Assembly (NCBI GenBank): GCA_015680685.1
Contig: MNCI01030349.1
Span: forward strand, 36,237-100,236
Direction of reading: 5' to 3'
Length of the DNA stretch: 64,000 bases
Source of the DNA: Gnetum montanum
Lineage: Eukaryota; Streptophyta; Gnetopsida; Gnetales; Gnetaceae
Of this stretch, positions 12,996 through 26,044 are shown in pieces; positions within the stretch are counted from its first letter, which is position 1; every line of letters begins with the position of its first letter. The notes beneath the pieces are model-generated. The model was not told where the DNA came from, made no database searches, and saw only the letters and a program-made list of their open reading frames with translations. A program made the translations under genes and the position numbers.

Positions 12996-14963
12996 TGTAG
13001 CATCTAAAAATGTTGATGGCTAGAACACTGAGAAAGTTGTTAGGTGCATAACCTAACTTCAAGTCCACGGGAGGGCAATGTTGGAGAAAACAGAAATGGT
13101 GCACCTTGAGAAATCTAGTCGATCAATTAAGGACTTAACCAATGTCCAATAACCATTCATATATAGTGATTTTAAGCATTACATATAAGAGCTTGAAACA
13201 AGTAGGAGTGCAATATGCATAATAGTGAGAGACTATGAGCATAGGTGCATATGACAATACAAAGATATAGATACGCTAACAGTTTAAAATGCTACAGAAA
13301 AAAGAATGAAATGAGAGTGCAGTCAAGAAATGCACCACCCCAAGATTGGGGGACATGAATTTTGATTAAATGATGTCTACAATTGGTGTGCAGCATAGAC
13401 AGAAATAGCTAGGTAGTAGGGCAATATGGCCATGCTCTCTAGAGTGCTGTAGACGTGGTGTTGATAAGGAGGAGGAGTTGATTCTTGCTAGTTTGAGAGT
13501 TGCTATGCTATGCATGGGAAGGTGTCATATTCAGCTATGAGAGTGGAACAAGGATTTGCAAAACTCTAATGCTAAGATTTGCCACTCATTAAGTTTCTAC
13601 TCGCCAATCTTCTGTTGAAGCTGACTATAAAATCCAACACTTGGAATGTCATTTACTAGGGTATTTATAGAGCCAAGGTTGGGACAAAGATTTGGTTTGG
13701 ATGCCACGTGTCCTAGGTCCCACATAGCATTACATGCATGTGTCATGCCGATGTGCTATGCTCAAAGTGTGGTGCTACACTGATGTGCTATGCTAAATGG
13801 AACAAGAGTAGGAACGGAAAATCTACCAAACTATGACCATATTGTTTGAGCCACATGTGCCAGAATCTAAAAACTACCATGTTTTCTATAAAAATTCTTA
13901 GAAAAAATGCAAATTGAAGCCTATGCTCTAGGACTATGTCTTCCCTTCTCTTTTAAGTAGGGTCAAGCATAGGGACAACTTTGGGGATCAAGAGGGGATG
14001 TAAAAAAGAAAAAACAAACCAAATTGCCTATCTTGGTTGTTGGAGAGTCGCTAGAGTAGGAATGAGGGTTGATGCCAAATTCTGGAAGCTTTTGAAGGCA
14101 TTCAGAGGTACCTTTCAAATTGTCACACTACCTACACTACCCAGTGTGGTGAAGCATACTGTAGACACTAAAAAAATTGTACTTTTGACGTGCTACACTA
14201 CACAGCGTAGCACCTATTTCTCAAGGAATTTTTCCAAAACTGAAGATTCCATTTTGAGATCTCGTGAGACAAGAAATTTTAGTAGCCATCAAAATTCATC
14301 TTCGATGTCAACACAAGTTGATGACTTCTCATTCCATTCATGGATCACCTTTTGGCGCCATTACCCTTGTTACACTGTGCAGCGTAGCATAGCGTAGCAC
14401 CTAGATTTGTATGAATTTTGTCAAACTTGCCATGCTTTTCTATGACACATTGATCATACTCTATGGTGAAATAGGATAGGTAGCATCAAAATTTAAAGAA
14501 TCACCCATATGGACCTTCTATATTTGGTTCAACACTTAGAAAGATTTTAGTCTCACATGGCTTGCTACGCTGTATACGCTGAGCAGCATAGCAAAGTGTA
14601 GCAGGTCAAAAATAGAAAATTTGTCAAACTTTTTTGTGTATCCTAAACACTTTTTACTACTCTTATCCTGGCACTTGGGTGGACTAACAAGGATGGCCAA
14701 AAATAGAAAATTTGCTAAATTTTTTAGTGCACCCTTCGTGTCCTTTTGGTGAAAACTGGCCATGGACATGGATGCTATGCTAACTATGCCGAGGGGCATA
14801 GCAGATAGAATTAGAAAAAACTTTGTAGGCATTAGGACTTCCAAGATGCCATGTGATCTATGCGACCCAACATGACATCACACTTGGAGAAATTTCACCC
14901 AAGTATTGATGCTTTGACAAATCTAGTACTGAGTGATAAGAGCCCAAAATTGATGGTGTTTCA
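12996..14963 (-). repeat. E2 3' LTR
   Basis: On the minus strand it starts TGAAACACCATCAATTTTGG and ends GATGCTACA (TG...CA). It aligns along its length with 31855-33855. A TATA-like CTATAAATAC lies at 13661-13670 (minus strand). The internal region has many CTACGCTG, TAGCATAGC and GTAGC blocks. Confidence 0.9.
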
Positions 14964-14983
14964 CTCGTCCCTCTTCGTCAATG
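14964..14983 (-). promoter_or_regulatory. E2 polypurine tract
   Basis: On the minus strand GACGAAGAGGGACGAG abuts the 3' LTR start. E1 (AACAAAGAGCGGGCAA) and E6 (ACAAAGAGGGGCCAA) have matching tracts at the same place. It would prime plus-strand DNA synthesis. Confidence 0.7.
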
Positions 14984-15834
14984 TCTAGATGATTTGTGCG
15001 AGAGATGTTGAAAAATAATACAAAACACCATGATGAACACAACACCAACACTGCTCATTAAAGCCTATTTTGATGGTACTTTGCTATGCTTGAGAGTGCT
15101 AGGAAAGTGAAGTATGGTAGAGAACAATAGATGGGTGTGAGAAGATGGGTTCAAGGGACAATGGATGGAAAAGGAAAAAATGTAGGATGTGATGCAATGA
15201 GAAGCATTTCCATGGTGTGATCCCTAATTGGAGTTCTTGTGAGGGAGTCAGCATGCATAGGTATCTTTCCTCTTGGATTTTTTTTGATCACTCATCGGAG
15301 TGTTTAGAGATGGTTGATCCAAAGTTGAGATGGTTGCAAAATGGAAACTGTGCCTTTTGACTTCGACACTTATCATATCTCATTTTTTTTTTTTGCAAAA
15401 AGTTGCACATCCATATCCATTTGAAGGCAATAGTATCATCACTGTAGGATAGGTGTTTCTTCCCTAGGATGAGTTGTGTTACATCTCTGTGGTGCTTTGA
15501 CTAGCCTACAGAGGCTTCTCATGGGATGAGTTGCATTACATCCATTATGGGTTTATTAGTTAAGCATGGGAAAGGGTTGCATGTGCATTGGAGAAGCTTG
15601 TGAGGGGATGCTAGAAATTGCGAAGGGAGGAAATAGAGGCTAGGCTAGTTAAAAGGATATGAGGGTATGCACTCTCAAGTAGCTAGGCTAGTCAAAGTGG
15701 GTACTTTGGAACAATGTAGTGTATTTCTCTCATGGTGAGATGTATTTCTGGATGGTGCCATCCTAGCTTTTATCTTGCAAACATAGCAAATAGAGAAAAC
15801 TAGAAAAAAAACCATCATGTAAAGTAAAGGTGAA
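14984..15834. other. E2 3' region, non-coding part
   Basis: No convincing coding frame. The part next to the LTR aligns with 44180-44300 of E1. It includes a T-run near 15380. Confidence 0.4.
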
Positions 15835-16190
15835 GTTCGATCTGCTCGGGACACTACAAGAGCTGCAGGTGCTATGTCTAGCATGTGTAATGTCCAAAGT
15901 AGGAATGCTAGTATAGGCATTGGAGGTGGTAGGCTAGAAAAACTCTCGTATCCACACTAGAAGTGAGCACTCAAGAGGCTAGGAGTAATGGTGATGTAGG
16001 TGCTCAAGAATCCTCACCACAAGTAAGAGCCAGGAAATTCAGCTATAGGGTTGGAAGCCTAGTCATTGAATGTTCTTCAAGACTTGGATGATAGTGAGGG
16101 CTGGAGGGTGATGACATTATGGCTGGGCCACAATAGTGTTGGGACTTTAGCAGGAGGTGATGATAAAGAGATCTATGACCAAGATGATTA
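15835..16190 (+). pseudogene. E2 second antisense coding remnant
   Basis: On the strand opposite to pol, translated pieces match a remnant at the same place in E1 (42950-43340, minus strand). The order is CNVQSRN (E1 CNFQSKK), then after a frame change STLEVSTQEARSNG (E1 ATLEVGIQVARGNG) and RARKFS (E1 RARKLS), then after a second frame change LWLGHNSVGTLA (E1 LWLGHNTTGTLA) and an acidic tail. Both copies need frame changes, so introns or parallel decay are possible. E6 shows no clear counterpart at 57320-58390. The function is unknown. A 60-codon open frame at 16225-16407 follows and may belong to it. Confidence 0.45.
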
Positions 16191-16434
16191 GCAATGGTTG
16201 CGATAGCTCTAGAAGGTCAGCAAGATGTCAGATGACATCTTTGAAAGATTAGAAAGATGCAAGGGACAACAACATCAAAAATTTCCTAGAGGGTGTTTTC
16301 TTGATGTCATGAATTTCATTCTAGAATACAATGCCCCACCCCATCCTACCCAAGAGGTGTGGATAGGTAACAGAAGATGGGAAGCATTCTCGCTCACTTG
16401 TTCATAAGGTCATGTGTGTTGAACCAAGGAGGTT

Positions 16435-16800
16435 ACCTTGTGAACCTAGTTTTAGATCTTGGTAGATTGTTGAGTGTGCTAGTTTAAGGTCCTAGTAGAT
16501 TGTGGTCCCAGTTTAAGGTCTGGGAAGATAGTGGTATGCTACTTTAAGGTCCCAGCAGACCTTTGTGCTAGCTTAGCATTATAGTAGATGAGGGATGGGC
16601 AATTTAAGGTCATGGTAGATCATTCTATGGGTGTCAATTTCATGTCATTGCCCAAAGATATGTTGTGCTAATTTAGCATCATGGTGGATGCTTTGTGTCA
16701 GTTTTATATCATAGCAAACAACCTATGCCAGTTTTACGTCATAGCGGATGATCTATGCTAGTTTTATATCATAGTGGATGATCTATGCTTACCTTGCCTT
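16435..16800 (+). repeat. E2 tandem array 3
   Basis: Repeated units of roughly 30-40 bases such as CAGTTTAAGGTC..AGTAGAT and CTAGTTTTATATCATAGTGG, just downstream of integrase in pol sense. It is homologous in position and motif to 42430-42700 (E1) and 58390-58740 (E6). Confidence 0.75.
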
Positions 16801-16839
16801 TATTATTGATGTGATATTTCATGTTAGGCATAATACCAT

Positions 16840-19800
16840 TTTAGGTACAAGTGGTTGATAGGATTAGTGAACTCGTTGCCATCTAAGTCAGCTAGCTTGA
16901 ATGCCCCATTTTCATATGCTTTCATGACCAAAAATGCCCTTCCTAGTTAGGTGAGAATTTTTTCATGGGCTCACAAACAACCTTGAGGACTAGATCCCAT
17001 TTTCTAATAAGGAATTGGTGCAGATTGTAATGATTTTTTTTGCAATTTCTTGTCTTAATACCACTCAATACGGCTAAGTGTTTGGATGTGCTCTTCCTCT
17101 GTAGAGTCAAGATCAATGATTCTTGACTCGTTGTTTTGAGCTTCATCAATAAAGTTCAAGAGGATCATTCGGAGTGATAAGACTTATAATTCAAGAGGTA
17201 ATACTACTTCAAATCCATATACAAAACTATATGGGGTTTTACCTGTGGCAATCTACACATTGTCTGATAAGCCCAAAGCATGTAGATGAGTTGTTCATGC
17301 CACCATCACTTGCTACTACTGAGAATCTTCTCCAGAAGGTTGGCAATGGCTTTATTAGTAGCTTTTGCTTAGTTTTTGGCTTGGGGATAATACAACAATG
17401 CGAAAGAATTTTTAATTCTAAGATTTTTGCAAAAGGCTTTAGTTTCCATGCTACTGAATTAGGGCATGTTGTCTATAATGATAGTCATAGGAAGGCTAAA
17501 TCAAGTTACTATATTGTCCAAGATGAATTTGCAAACCTATTGAGATGTAGTCTTCCTAAGGAGAATAGCTTCTACCCACTTGGAAAAGTACTCAGTTGCA
17601 GTAATAATGAAACTATGCCCTATAGAAGACTTGGGTGTTATGGGCCCTATGATGTCTAGTCCCCAAAGTTGAAAAGACCATGTGATCTGTGTGGTATGTA
17701 GCTTAGTAGGTGATATGTGTATTAGATTCCCATGACATTGACATATATCACATTTCCTAACCTTGGAGAGGCAATCATGCTCCATATAGGACTAGTAGTA
17801 GCCTAGCCACCTAATTTCTGCCACCATAGCCCTAGGAGCTATGTTCCCTCCACATAGTCCCTCGTGAACTTGATCAAGAATTTTTTGTGCTTCATCACCA
17901 CTAACACATGTTAGCAGTATCTCATCATAAGATCGACGACATAAAGTGCCATCTCCTACGAGGACATATAGCTATGCTTGTTTTTGTATTGTGTCTTTTT
18001 GGGAAAACGTTAAACCTCATGGAGGCTCACCATGTTGGAGGTATGTTTTGACATTGTCATACCATTCTTGAGTGTGGGCATCACTTATAGATGCGATATT
18101 AGGTTTTTGAATGATAGGGTTAGTACATTCCACTATTTAAGTAGGTAAGGTAGCGAACATGTGTGGTAGCACACTTAAAGCTAATGTGGCTAGTGCATCA
18201 GCTCTAGTGTTTTCATTGGAGGGTACATATTGAATTTCTAAGGTGACAAATTTCTTTAGTAAGTACTTCGATAGATCATAGTAAGTTTGTAAGTGTTGTG
18301 CCTTACACACATAGACATCTGTGACTTAGTTAATAACCAATTGTGAATCACCTCAAATTGCTAAATTTTGGATCCCTGACTCTTGGGCTACTAAAATGCC
18401 TATAAGGAGACCCTCGCATTCTACTACATTATTTGTGCAAAGAAACATGAAGTGGTATGCAAAGGGTCAAATATCCCTAGAAGGAAATGTAAGAACAGTA
18501 GCAGCACTACCACCTTGCGTGGTTGAGGCACCATCAAAGTGTAGAATTACTTCAAAGTCTATAGGTACTACGATTACACTACTAACATGCTCATCTGGAA
18601 AATTCAGGTTCTATTGTTGCCTAGTAATTGATGGATGAAGCCATAAGTTGAGTGGCTATCGCTTGACCCTTTGTAGATGATTGCATTACATAGTGTAGGT
18701 CAAATTCTATGGTTATTACTTTCCACCTGGCTATCCTACTAATTTCATATATATATTGGTTGTAATGGATCTAAGTATGTTATTTTTGCAAATGATATTG
18801 AACTAGTTATGAAACAAATAATGTCTTCATTTTTTGAGTGAAAATACTAAAGCAAGGTAATTTTTTTCTACAACATTATATTTTGCTTCGTAAGCTATCA
18901 ATGAATGACTTAGGTAGTAAATAAGAATTTTAGAGCTGTCATCTCTCTTTTGATAAAGCAAGGTAGCAATGGACATATATGAAGTTGTAAGATAAATGTA
19001 AAAGGGCTTATCCCTTTGCAAAGGGTAAATGGTAAGAAGATGAACAAGCTCCTTTTTCAAGTTGTCAAATGCCTCTTGGCATTGGTTCGTCCATTCAAAG
19101 TTCGTTCCTTTTTTAAGTAAGTGTTGCATTGGATGCAATTTATCTATTAACCTTACAATAAATCTTCATATAAACTATATCCAACCTTGCAATCAACATA
19201 ACTCTTTAAGGTTTGTAGTTGGTGCTAAGTTGACAATGGCTTTAACTATGTCTGGGTCTACATGTATTCTGGTTCTTGACACTACAAAGCCTAACATGCT
19301 TCCAATTTTGACAATAAAGACACATTTTTTGGAATTGAGACGAAGTTCATGCCTATGGTAATGTTGAAGGACTAGGTTCAAGTCATTTGCATGATCAAGT
19401 GCTTTCTTAGATTTTATTGCTATATTGTCCACATAGTCATTTAGTTGCTCTAAAAGATAGTCACTAAAAATGTAAGTCATTGCTCATTGGTATGTTTCTC
19501 TAGAATTTTTTACTCTAAAGGGCATCATCATGTAACAAAATGTTCTCCAAGGGGTCATGAAGGTAGTTGTGAGTTAATGTTCTAGGTTTATATAGATTTT
19601 ATTATATCCCGAGAATCCATCCATGAAGGATAATAGGGCATTGCCAGCCATAGTATCGAGTAGTTGGTCGATACTGGGTAATGGGAAATCATCCTTGATG
19701 GTTGCTTTATTTAAATCTTAGAAATCTATATAGATACATATACCCCTATTTTTCTTGGGGATGACCACGATGTTTGATATCCAATCCGTGTAATTGACTA

Positions 19801-20312
19801 CCCGAATGAATCTAGCTTTGTAGAGCCTGGTGATTTCGCCGCGCACAACTAATGCAATCTTTGGTTTAATTTTGCAAGCCTTTTTTTTTACTACTTTGAC
19901 ATGTGAATCTAAGATAATATTGTGTTGTATTATGCATGAGTCTAAGCTCAGCATGTCTTCATAAGACCATGCAAACACTTTGACATTATCGTTGAGGACT
20001 TTAGTGATATTTTGCTAGATTTGTGTCTCTAGTAAAGAGCTATGTTTCAATGTTATTGCCTTACTTTCACATGTGGTCATGGGAATTTTGTATAAGTGGA
20101 TCCTTAGTTACATCACCAGCCTCCAAGTCTAAGGATTGAACTAGATGTTCTGGCCAGTCTAGTGATGTTTCTAAGGATGCTACGTTGGTGTTACAAGGAG
20201 GCAGCTCAAAATCTACAAGCTCTATGTTTAAGTATCTCATGAATCTACCATGGACTCTAATCAATATTAAAGTTGAATGAAGATCATTGTGTGTGGCCAT
20301 TCCTAAGCAATC
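16840..20312 (-). pseudogene. E2 pol: RT, RNase H, second RNase H, integrase
   Basis: Replication enzymes of E2. Read from 20312 down: N-terminal linker (about 20300-20070), FAWSYEDMLSLD block at 19978, RT to about 19190 (FIRVVNYTDWISN, VIPKKN, then YVDN where the active site should read YVDD), RNase H of the gypsy type (FEWTNQCQEAFDNLK at about 19090, YLSHSL at 18920), second RNase H at about 18560-18150 (FDGAST), then integrase from about 17960 (CDICQCHGN finger, WGLDIIGPITP, ATEYFSKWVEA) and its C-terminal part to about 16840. Many fragments share one reading frame, so the damage is mostly nonsense changes. A splice acceptor (TTTTGTAG) precedes 20312. Confidence 0.85.
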
Positions 20313-20340
20313 CTACAAAATAGCCAATAAAAAAAAGATG
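20313..20340 (-). promoter_or_regulatory. Splice acceptor before E2 pol
   Basis: On the minus strand a T-rich run (TTTTTTTTATTGGC) ends in TTTTGTAG and is followed by the first pol codons. E6 has CTGTTTATTGGCAG at the same place, and E1 has a T-run ending in TTATTTTGCA. This fits the 3' end of a pro-to-RT intron as known in Ogre elements. Confidence 0.6.
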
Positions 20341-20444
20341 TCAAGTGGCACCTGCCTAATATAGCAACATCAAGCATAATACATGCAAAGTAATTATAAA
20401 ATATTTCAAAATTTCCAGTAACCATGCATTGAATGCAAAACTAC

Positions 20445-20570
20445 ATTTCAAAATTGTCAGTTTAAGATCTTAGTAGACCATCATTGTGCTTATAGCATAA
20501 AGGGAATCTCAAAATTTCCAAATTAAGGTCATAGTGGACCATCATTGTTCTTGTACTATAAGAAAAAAGG
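20445..20570 (+). repeat. E2 tandem array 2
   Basis: Two or three degenerate units (CAGTTTAAGATCTTAGTAGACCATCATTG and a second AATTAAGGTCATAGTGGACCATCATTG) between the antisense-gene promoter and pol. The intact equivalent is the 30-base array at 62349-62528 in E6. Confidence 0.55.
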
Positions 20571-20771
20571 GCTAAAATGAGGGGTTGAATCAAATATTTT
20601 TTTTAAAAAAATTAGGAAATCTATGTGCTATGCTATAGGGAACATGGGGTGTCCTGTTTTACATGCGGGACACAAGATGTTCCATGTTATGCATGGGTCA
20701 TGGGGCATCCCACGTTACATGTGGAACATACGACATCTCAAAAACATAACATGTCATGTAATCCTAAAGGG

Positions 20772-20780
20772 TATAAATAG
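20772..20780 (+). promoter_or_regulatory. TATA box of the E2 antisense gene
   Basis: TATAAATAG lies about 130 bases before the first ATG of the antisense gene. The E1 copy has the same GTATAAATAG in the same context (35549-35557, minus strand), and E6 has TATAAAAAAG at 62695. Confidence 0.65.
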
Positions 20781-21079
20781 GGGTTTATCCATGGTGAACT
20801 TATCATTTTCATTCTCAAATGTAATAGCCTAGAGCATAGCGTAGTTCAGAGAGGAGAGTGTAGTAGCTACAGCATAACCACCGACAGGCCAAAGTTTGAC
20901 ATCAAGACGATGATGCATAGGAGTGAGCGTAGACATCATGGTCTCGCCAATGTGGATGAAGGGGAGTGCACCTTGCAACATCTCCCAAGAACACACATTG
21001 AAGAATGGGAAGAGGCACCATCTACTCGGTAAGCTGCTATCCTACCTTCATTTATGTTATGAAATTTTTTTGTTTTGCT

Positions 21080-21300
21080 ACTATCTCTGTCGTGGTCATC
21101 ATGCCTTGGCTGCCACAACTGTTGCGATGACTACGATGTGACTATTGCTTCTATGGCCAATGCTTCCACCTCAACCATTACCACCATAGCCACTATGCTA
21201 TGGCTGTTGTGTGACTATTGTGGCTATTACCATGGCTATTGCCATTGCCATTGTGGCTATAGCCATGGTTGTTATGTCATAGCCGCGGCCACCATCACTA
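21080..21300 (+). repeat. Imperfect short tandem repeats in aORF intron 1 of E2
   Basis: Runs of TGGCTATTGCCATTGCCATTG and CACCATAGCCACTATG type. They lie inside intron 1 and give spurious open frames on both strands. Confidence 0.6.
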
Positions 21301-21439
21301 TGACTAGGGCAATGTACCTTTTTTTTTGAGGGTTTGGAGCATTCTGGGTAGCATATTGCATGTGGAGAGGGTTTATTTTTACATTCCACATGGTGGAATA
21401 GGACAAGGACTTTGTAAATGTTCTATGTTTTCCCTTAGG

Positions 21440-21760
21440 CCGTGTTACCTTTGATAGTGTAACTAGCAAGCTACACTATGTTTTTGCTTGTTATGCTACA
21501 CGGGGCATAACCACTATGCTGCATGTGATGTAGTTGCTACACTACACATAAAATAGCCACTACACTTCATAGGACGTACATGCTATGTTTCCCAAGATGT
21601 ATGTGCTACACTGCCAAGGATGTACATGCTATGCTTCCTTGGACATACGTGCTACACTACCTAGGACATAGCCACTATGCTACCCATGGGATTTAATTGC
21701 TACACTACGTGGGATGCTATAATCTCTACACTACATACAAAGTCATAGGAATAGTACAAA
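21440..21760 (+). repeat. Decayed GCTACAC/CTATGC motif cluster in aORF intron 1 of E2
   Basis: Repeated GCTACACTACAT, CATGCTATGC and GTGCTACACT. These read as CpG-lost forms of the CGTATACGCT motifs that fill intron 1 of the E6 copy (63120-63740). Confidence 0.5.
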
Positions 21761-24700
21761 CACTTAGAAAAAATTTTGGTTCATTGATAGTGTTAGATTA
21801 TTGTGTTCTATATAAGGTTTCTATGATTTATAGAGGATTGCTACACTACATGGAAGTATAGCCGATACTTAGAGAGATTTTTCAAAAAAATTCTTTTAGG
21901 AATTGCCCTTATTGTAAACTAATTCTTTCATTGTAAAATGTAGGGTTATGTTGAAGTCGATCCTAGTCATGGTTGAATTAGCAGGGGTTCTATGTTGTAT
22001 AATTTCCCTTGTGTCCAATGTTCCCCTACCACATGCACGAGTAGGGGACTAGGTGGTTTGCTTCCCAGAAGGTGTGTGGGAGTTCTTAGAATTCCTACTT
22101 TGTCATGTCAGTGTTATAGTATGGTTGCACTTGGCTAGTGAAGTGGCAAGCATCCTAAGTAAGACACTGTTGGTTGGAGAAAATCAAGGCATTCTCAAAT
22201 TTATGAGAGATGGTTCTACTAAAGAGGAAGAGGTACGGGGCTCAAGCCAATGTTCAAAAGGCTTAAGACTTTTATCTTGGATCTGAGTGATGCTAGAATT
22301 CAAGTGTTATCATAAATATAACACATTATTCATTGCTCGTCATATGGACACATTTTTTTAGAACCCACCTGGAACCATCTACTATGCCAGCAGGTGAGTC
22401 CTATTAACATGATTAAGGATTCTATTTTTGTTTATCTTTTATGGTTTAAAATGCTTATCATGTTTTGTCTGTTACTATATTTATGATCAACAAGGATGGT
22501 CTTCATCATAAAGAGGGGGCCTTAGCCCTAGTCCAAATGGCTCTTCAAGAGTTCTCCTCCATGGAGAGTGTACATGTCAATGTTATAGAGCAACTTGGGG
22601 TTGATTTTAAAACTTATCAAACCAAGTACTCAAATTTCTACATGAAATGTGAGGAGCTTGGATGGTTAGATGGTGAATGGACATCCTGTCGAGTACCCAC
22701 TATAGAAGAAGTGCTAGTGGAAGTACCACCATTTCCCACACTGTTCACATTGGGTGAGTTATATCATGTGTTCCTTTTCATGTAATCTAAATTAGTTTAA
22801 TTAATTACTCCCCCTCCTTTTTTTGCTAATTTTATTCTTGGTTTCTGTAGTGGCAACCAAATCTAAGGAGGTTACTATAATTATGTTGGGACGTAATGAG
22901 GCTAAACTCTTCATTAAGTATGGTGAGGTTGATGAATCACAGCGTTGGTTGTGTAGTCGGGCTCCAGCAATGATTGTTGAGAACATTCAAGAGGCTGGTC
23001 TTATGAACCTCTTTTTGGCTTTAAACCCAAGGATTCCAGCTGTGAAAATGATTGCTCTTATAGATTTTTTCACCAAAAGCACAGACCACTTTTGCACAAG
23101 AGTTCATGACATGCGAGTGTTGTTTGAGATCATCGATAGTCTTTTTGTAGATCTTTTCGATGTCCCTTCCAATGGTTTACTCATGGGGGAAAGGACTAGT
23201 AAGGATGTAGACCATCGAGAAGGCATATAAGAATGGTTGGGGACTAGCAAGGATTGCAAAGGAATCTATATGAAAAAGGTTAAATTAGAGGTAGCCAAAA
23301 ATATCTACCCTGTCTTTTGGGCTCATGCCTTTCCCAAGTTGATCTCCTAAGGAAAAATTCTTGGGTTAGATCAAGCCTAGATTATGCAAGACATAATGGA
23401 AGAGAGGACATAATATAATTGAGCTAAGTATCTCTCAAAAGGCCTATAGGCAGAAATGACTAGGCTATGGGGCAAACTTGAGACATGCTTCCATGTGTAG
23501 TTTGCCTTTTTCATTACTTGTTTGTGATGCTTTGCTGAATATTTGGTGGTATGAGAGAATGGGATTTGGGTGATACAGGATTGTACCTAGATTTCCAAAC
23601 CATGGATCCACCATGTATTTTGCACCACCTGATCTCAAGACCCTTCAGAAGCTATCAGAAAGTATTTTTCAATAATGACTAAGGATCAAGCAGGACCATC
23701 TTTTCATATGCGTGATAGCTTTGGAGAGGCCCCCCCGTACCAGCATGGGTAACCTAATGAGGGGAGTCTGCCTCATTGTAGAAACCATAAAATCAAAGTT
23801 GCAGATTAAGAAGCCTCATCCTATAGAAGAGCCTTCACATGTGAGCGAAGGGAGCAGAAAAAGGCTATAGATCAAAGTTTGCAATGTACAATTTGAGATT
23901 GTTGGTAAGTATGCCTTAGATAACTTATTTGTGACTTCATTTTTCCATTTTATGGTTACCTATCTCTATTGGACTAATACCCTAATCTTGGCTTGTGCAT
24001 GGGAAATGAGAAAGAGGCTTTAGCTCCTGAAGAGGAGGCCCTTGTTACAGAAGAGAAGTTCCTTGCTGCTAAAGAGGAGGCCCCTACTACTAAGGAGGAG
24101 GCCCCTATAGTAGAGGATCCTTTTGTAGATAATGTCCCACAACTTGAGGGACATATGATAGTAGAGGAAGTAGCTACACTTTTAAGGTAGCTTGAAGAAG
24201 AGGGGCTACATTGAGAATGGTAGTTTTGATGATTTGTTTGATACTGTGTTGATGGGTGAATTCTCACACTTGAGGGTCTGCTAGGTAGGAGCTTTGCACT
24301 CTCATTTATGTTATCCTCTCATTTTCCATATCCTCTTCAAAATGCTAACACTTTATTGCATAGTAGGTACTAGTTCTACTAAGGGCCATGAGTCTTCATC
24401 TACTTTACATCTAGAGCCATGGGCAGAAACTCTAGATAAGTTTTCCTTTATGGAACGTGTAGTAGATGAAATGATTGACTACCTAAAAAAAATTGACCCT
24501 AAAACAGGTGTGATTAAGTTATGACATTTTCTTTTTATGTGCTGTTCTATTTTTGCTACTGTCTCATGACTAACACTTTCCTATTTTGGTGAAATAGCTT
24601 CATAGCTCAAATTCGACCCAAAGTAGGTAGTTGAAGTGGAAGTTGTGCCTAAACTCCCTCCAGAGGTAATAGAGGTGCGTCATCACATATATGATGATGC

Positions 24701-25262
24701 AAGTAGATGTCCGCTACACTCAACACAATCACAGTGGGAGTGTAGACATGTCATTGAAGACCTCTAGAAATGAGTTTAAAAGCTCAAGAAAGAAAAAGTG
24801 AATCATGTAGCTGAGCTAGAAGATTTACGATCATAGAATAAATTTCTAATGGCTTATGAGAATTTTGATGGCCGTTGGTGTATGAACATAACTGATTATG
24901 CTAGATATTGGTTAGTTTTATGAGGAAAATATGAAGCCACATGTGAAGTAATTGAACAATTTCTATAGATGGATCTCTTGGCACTAAAAAATTAGGATTG
25001 GAAAGATTATAGTGCCAAGGTATATGAAAGGGGGTAGGCACAAAAGAATCACAAACAAATGTAAAAGATGGAACATGATTCTTATCTCTAAAAGTACAAG
25101 GATGCATTTGTAGAATGTTGTGGTCATAAGTTATTCCTTGATGTGATCAGTGCTACTCGGGCCTATGATAAATTAGTGAAGCATATAGTGGTTAGTGAAT
25201 CTCCCAAGAGGGAGATAACCATGCCTTTTGTAGAGGCCACCTCTGCTACATTTTCTCTAGGG

Positions 25263-25267
25263 CCACC
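25263..25267. repeat. Target-site duplication of the solo LTR, left
   Basis: CCACC, identical to 26705-26709. The pair brackets the solo LTR exactly. Confidence 0.85.
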
Positions 25268-25825
25268 TATACCGACCGAAATCGTCGGTGCAAGGCTGGA
25301 ACGTTACGAGCACCGAAAGATCTACGGACAAGCACAGTCGACCCTGCCTCCACTTGAGGGCAAGCTGGACCAGACGAAGGCAGAGTGCCTTGAATGGTCC
25401 GCACGCGGATCAAACAAGGACTTCCCCAACGTTTGCCGCTACAACACGTTGGGTTATACGTAAACAATGCACGTTAAATGTAAACCGTAAACAAGCACGA
25501 TAATGTAAATGAGCCTGTAAACGTAAACTGAAAAACGAAGAAAACTGCAATAAATCTGAGCAAAATGTAAATTGTTTTATATTGAGAATTGATTACAAAG
25601 TGCACCGGTCCAAATGCAGTTGTGGCTTTGACACAAGGCGGACGAAAGGCCCCGGCGTGTGTAGGGATGACTTGGCTAGTTCGCAAGGCAGGCGGAGCGT
25701 AGAGATTGTGTGTACGACGTACAAGGCTCTCCAGCGTAAGAGGGTTTTGAGCTCTGGTCCATAGCGTAAATGTCTCTTGTGCGCTCTGGGAGTTTTTTCC
25801 GACCTCGAATTTACGGAAAAATGGG

Positions 25826-25835
25826 CTATTTATAG
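25826..25835 (-). promoter_or_regulatory. TATA box of the solo LTR
   Basis: CTATAAATAG on the minus strand. The matching position in E5 is TATAAAAG at 54638 and in E6 GTATAAAAA near 56706. It would drive transcription on the minus strand. Confidence 0.55.
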
Positions 25836-26044
25836 GGGTAGGGTTACCAGGAAAATCGGGTTTGGAGACACGTGGCGTGTCAACTGGGCGTGCACATTTA
25901 GAAACATGGTATACGCTGGGCGTATACGCTACATCAGGCCAGCATATATGCTGGGCGTATACGCTGGACTTGCTAAGCATGTGAACTTGGGTGGACGCTG
26001 GGCATATACGCTGGGCATATACCCTGATGGATGTCGGCGTATAC

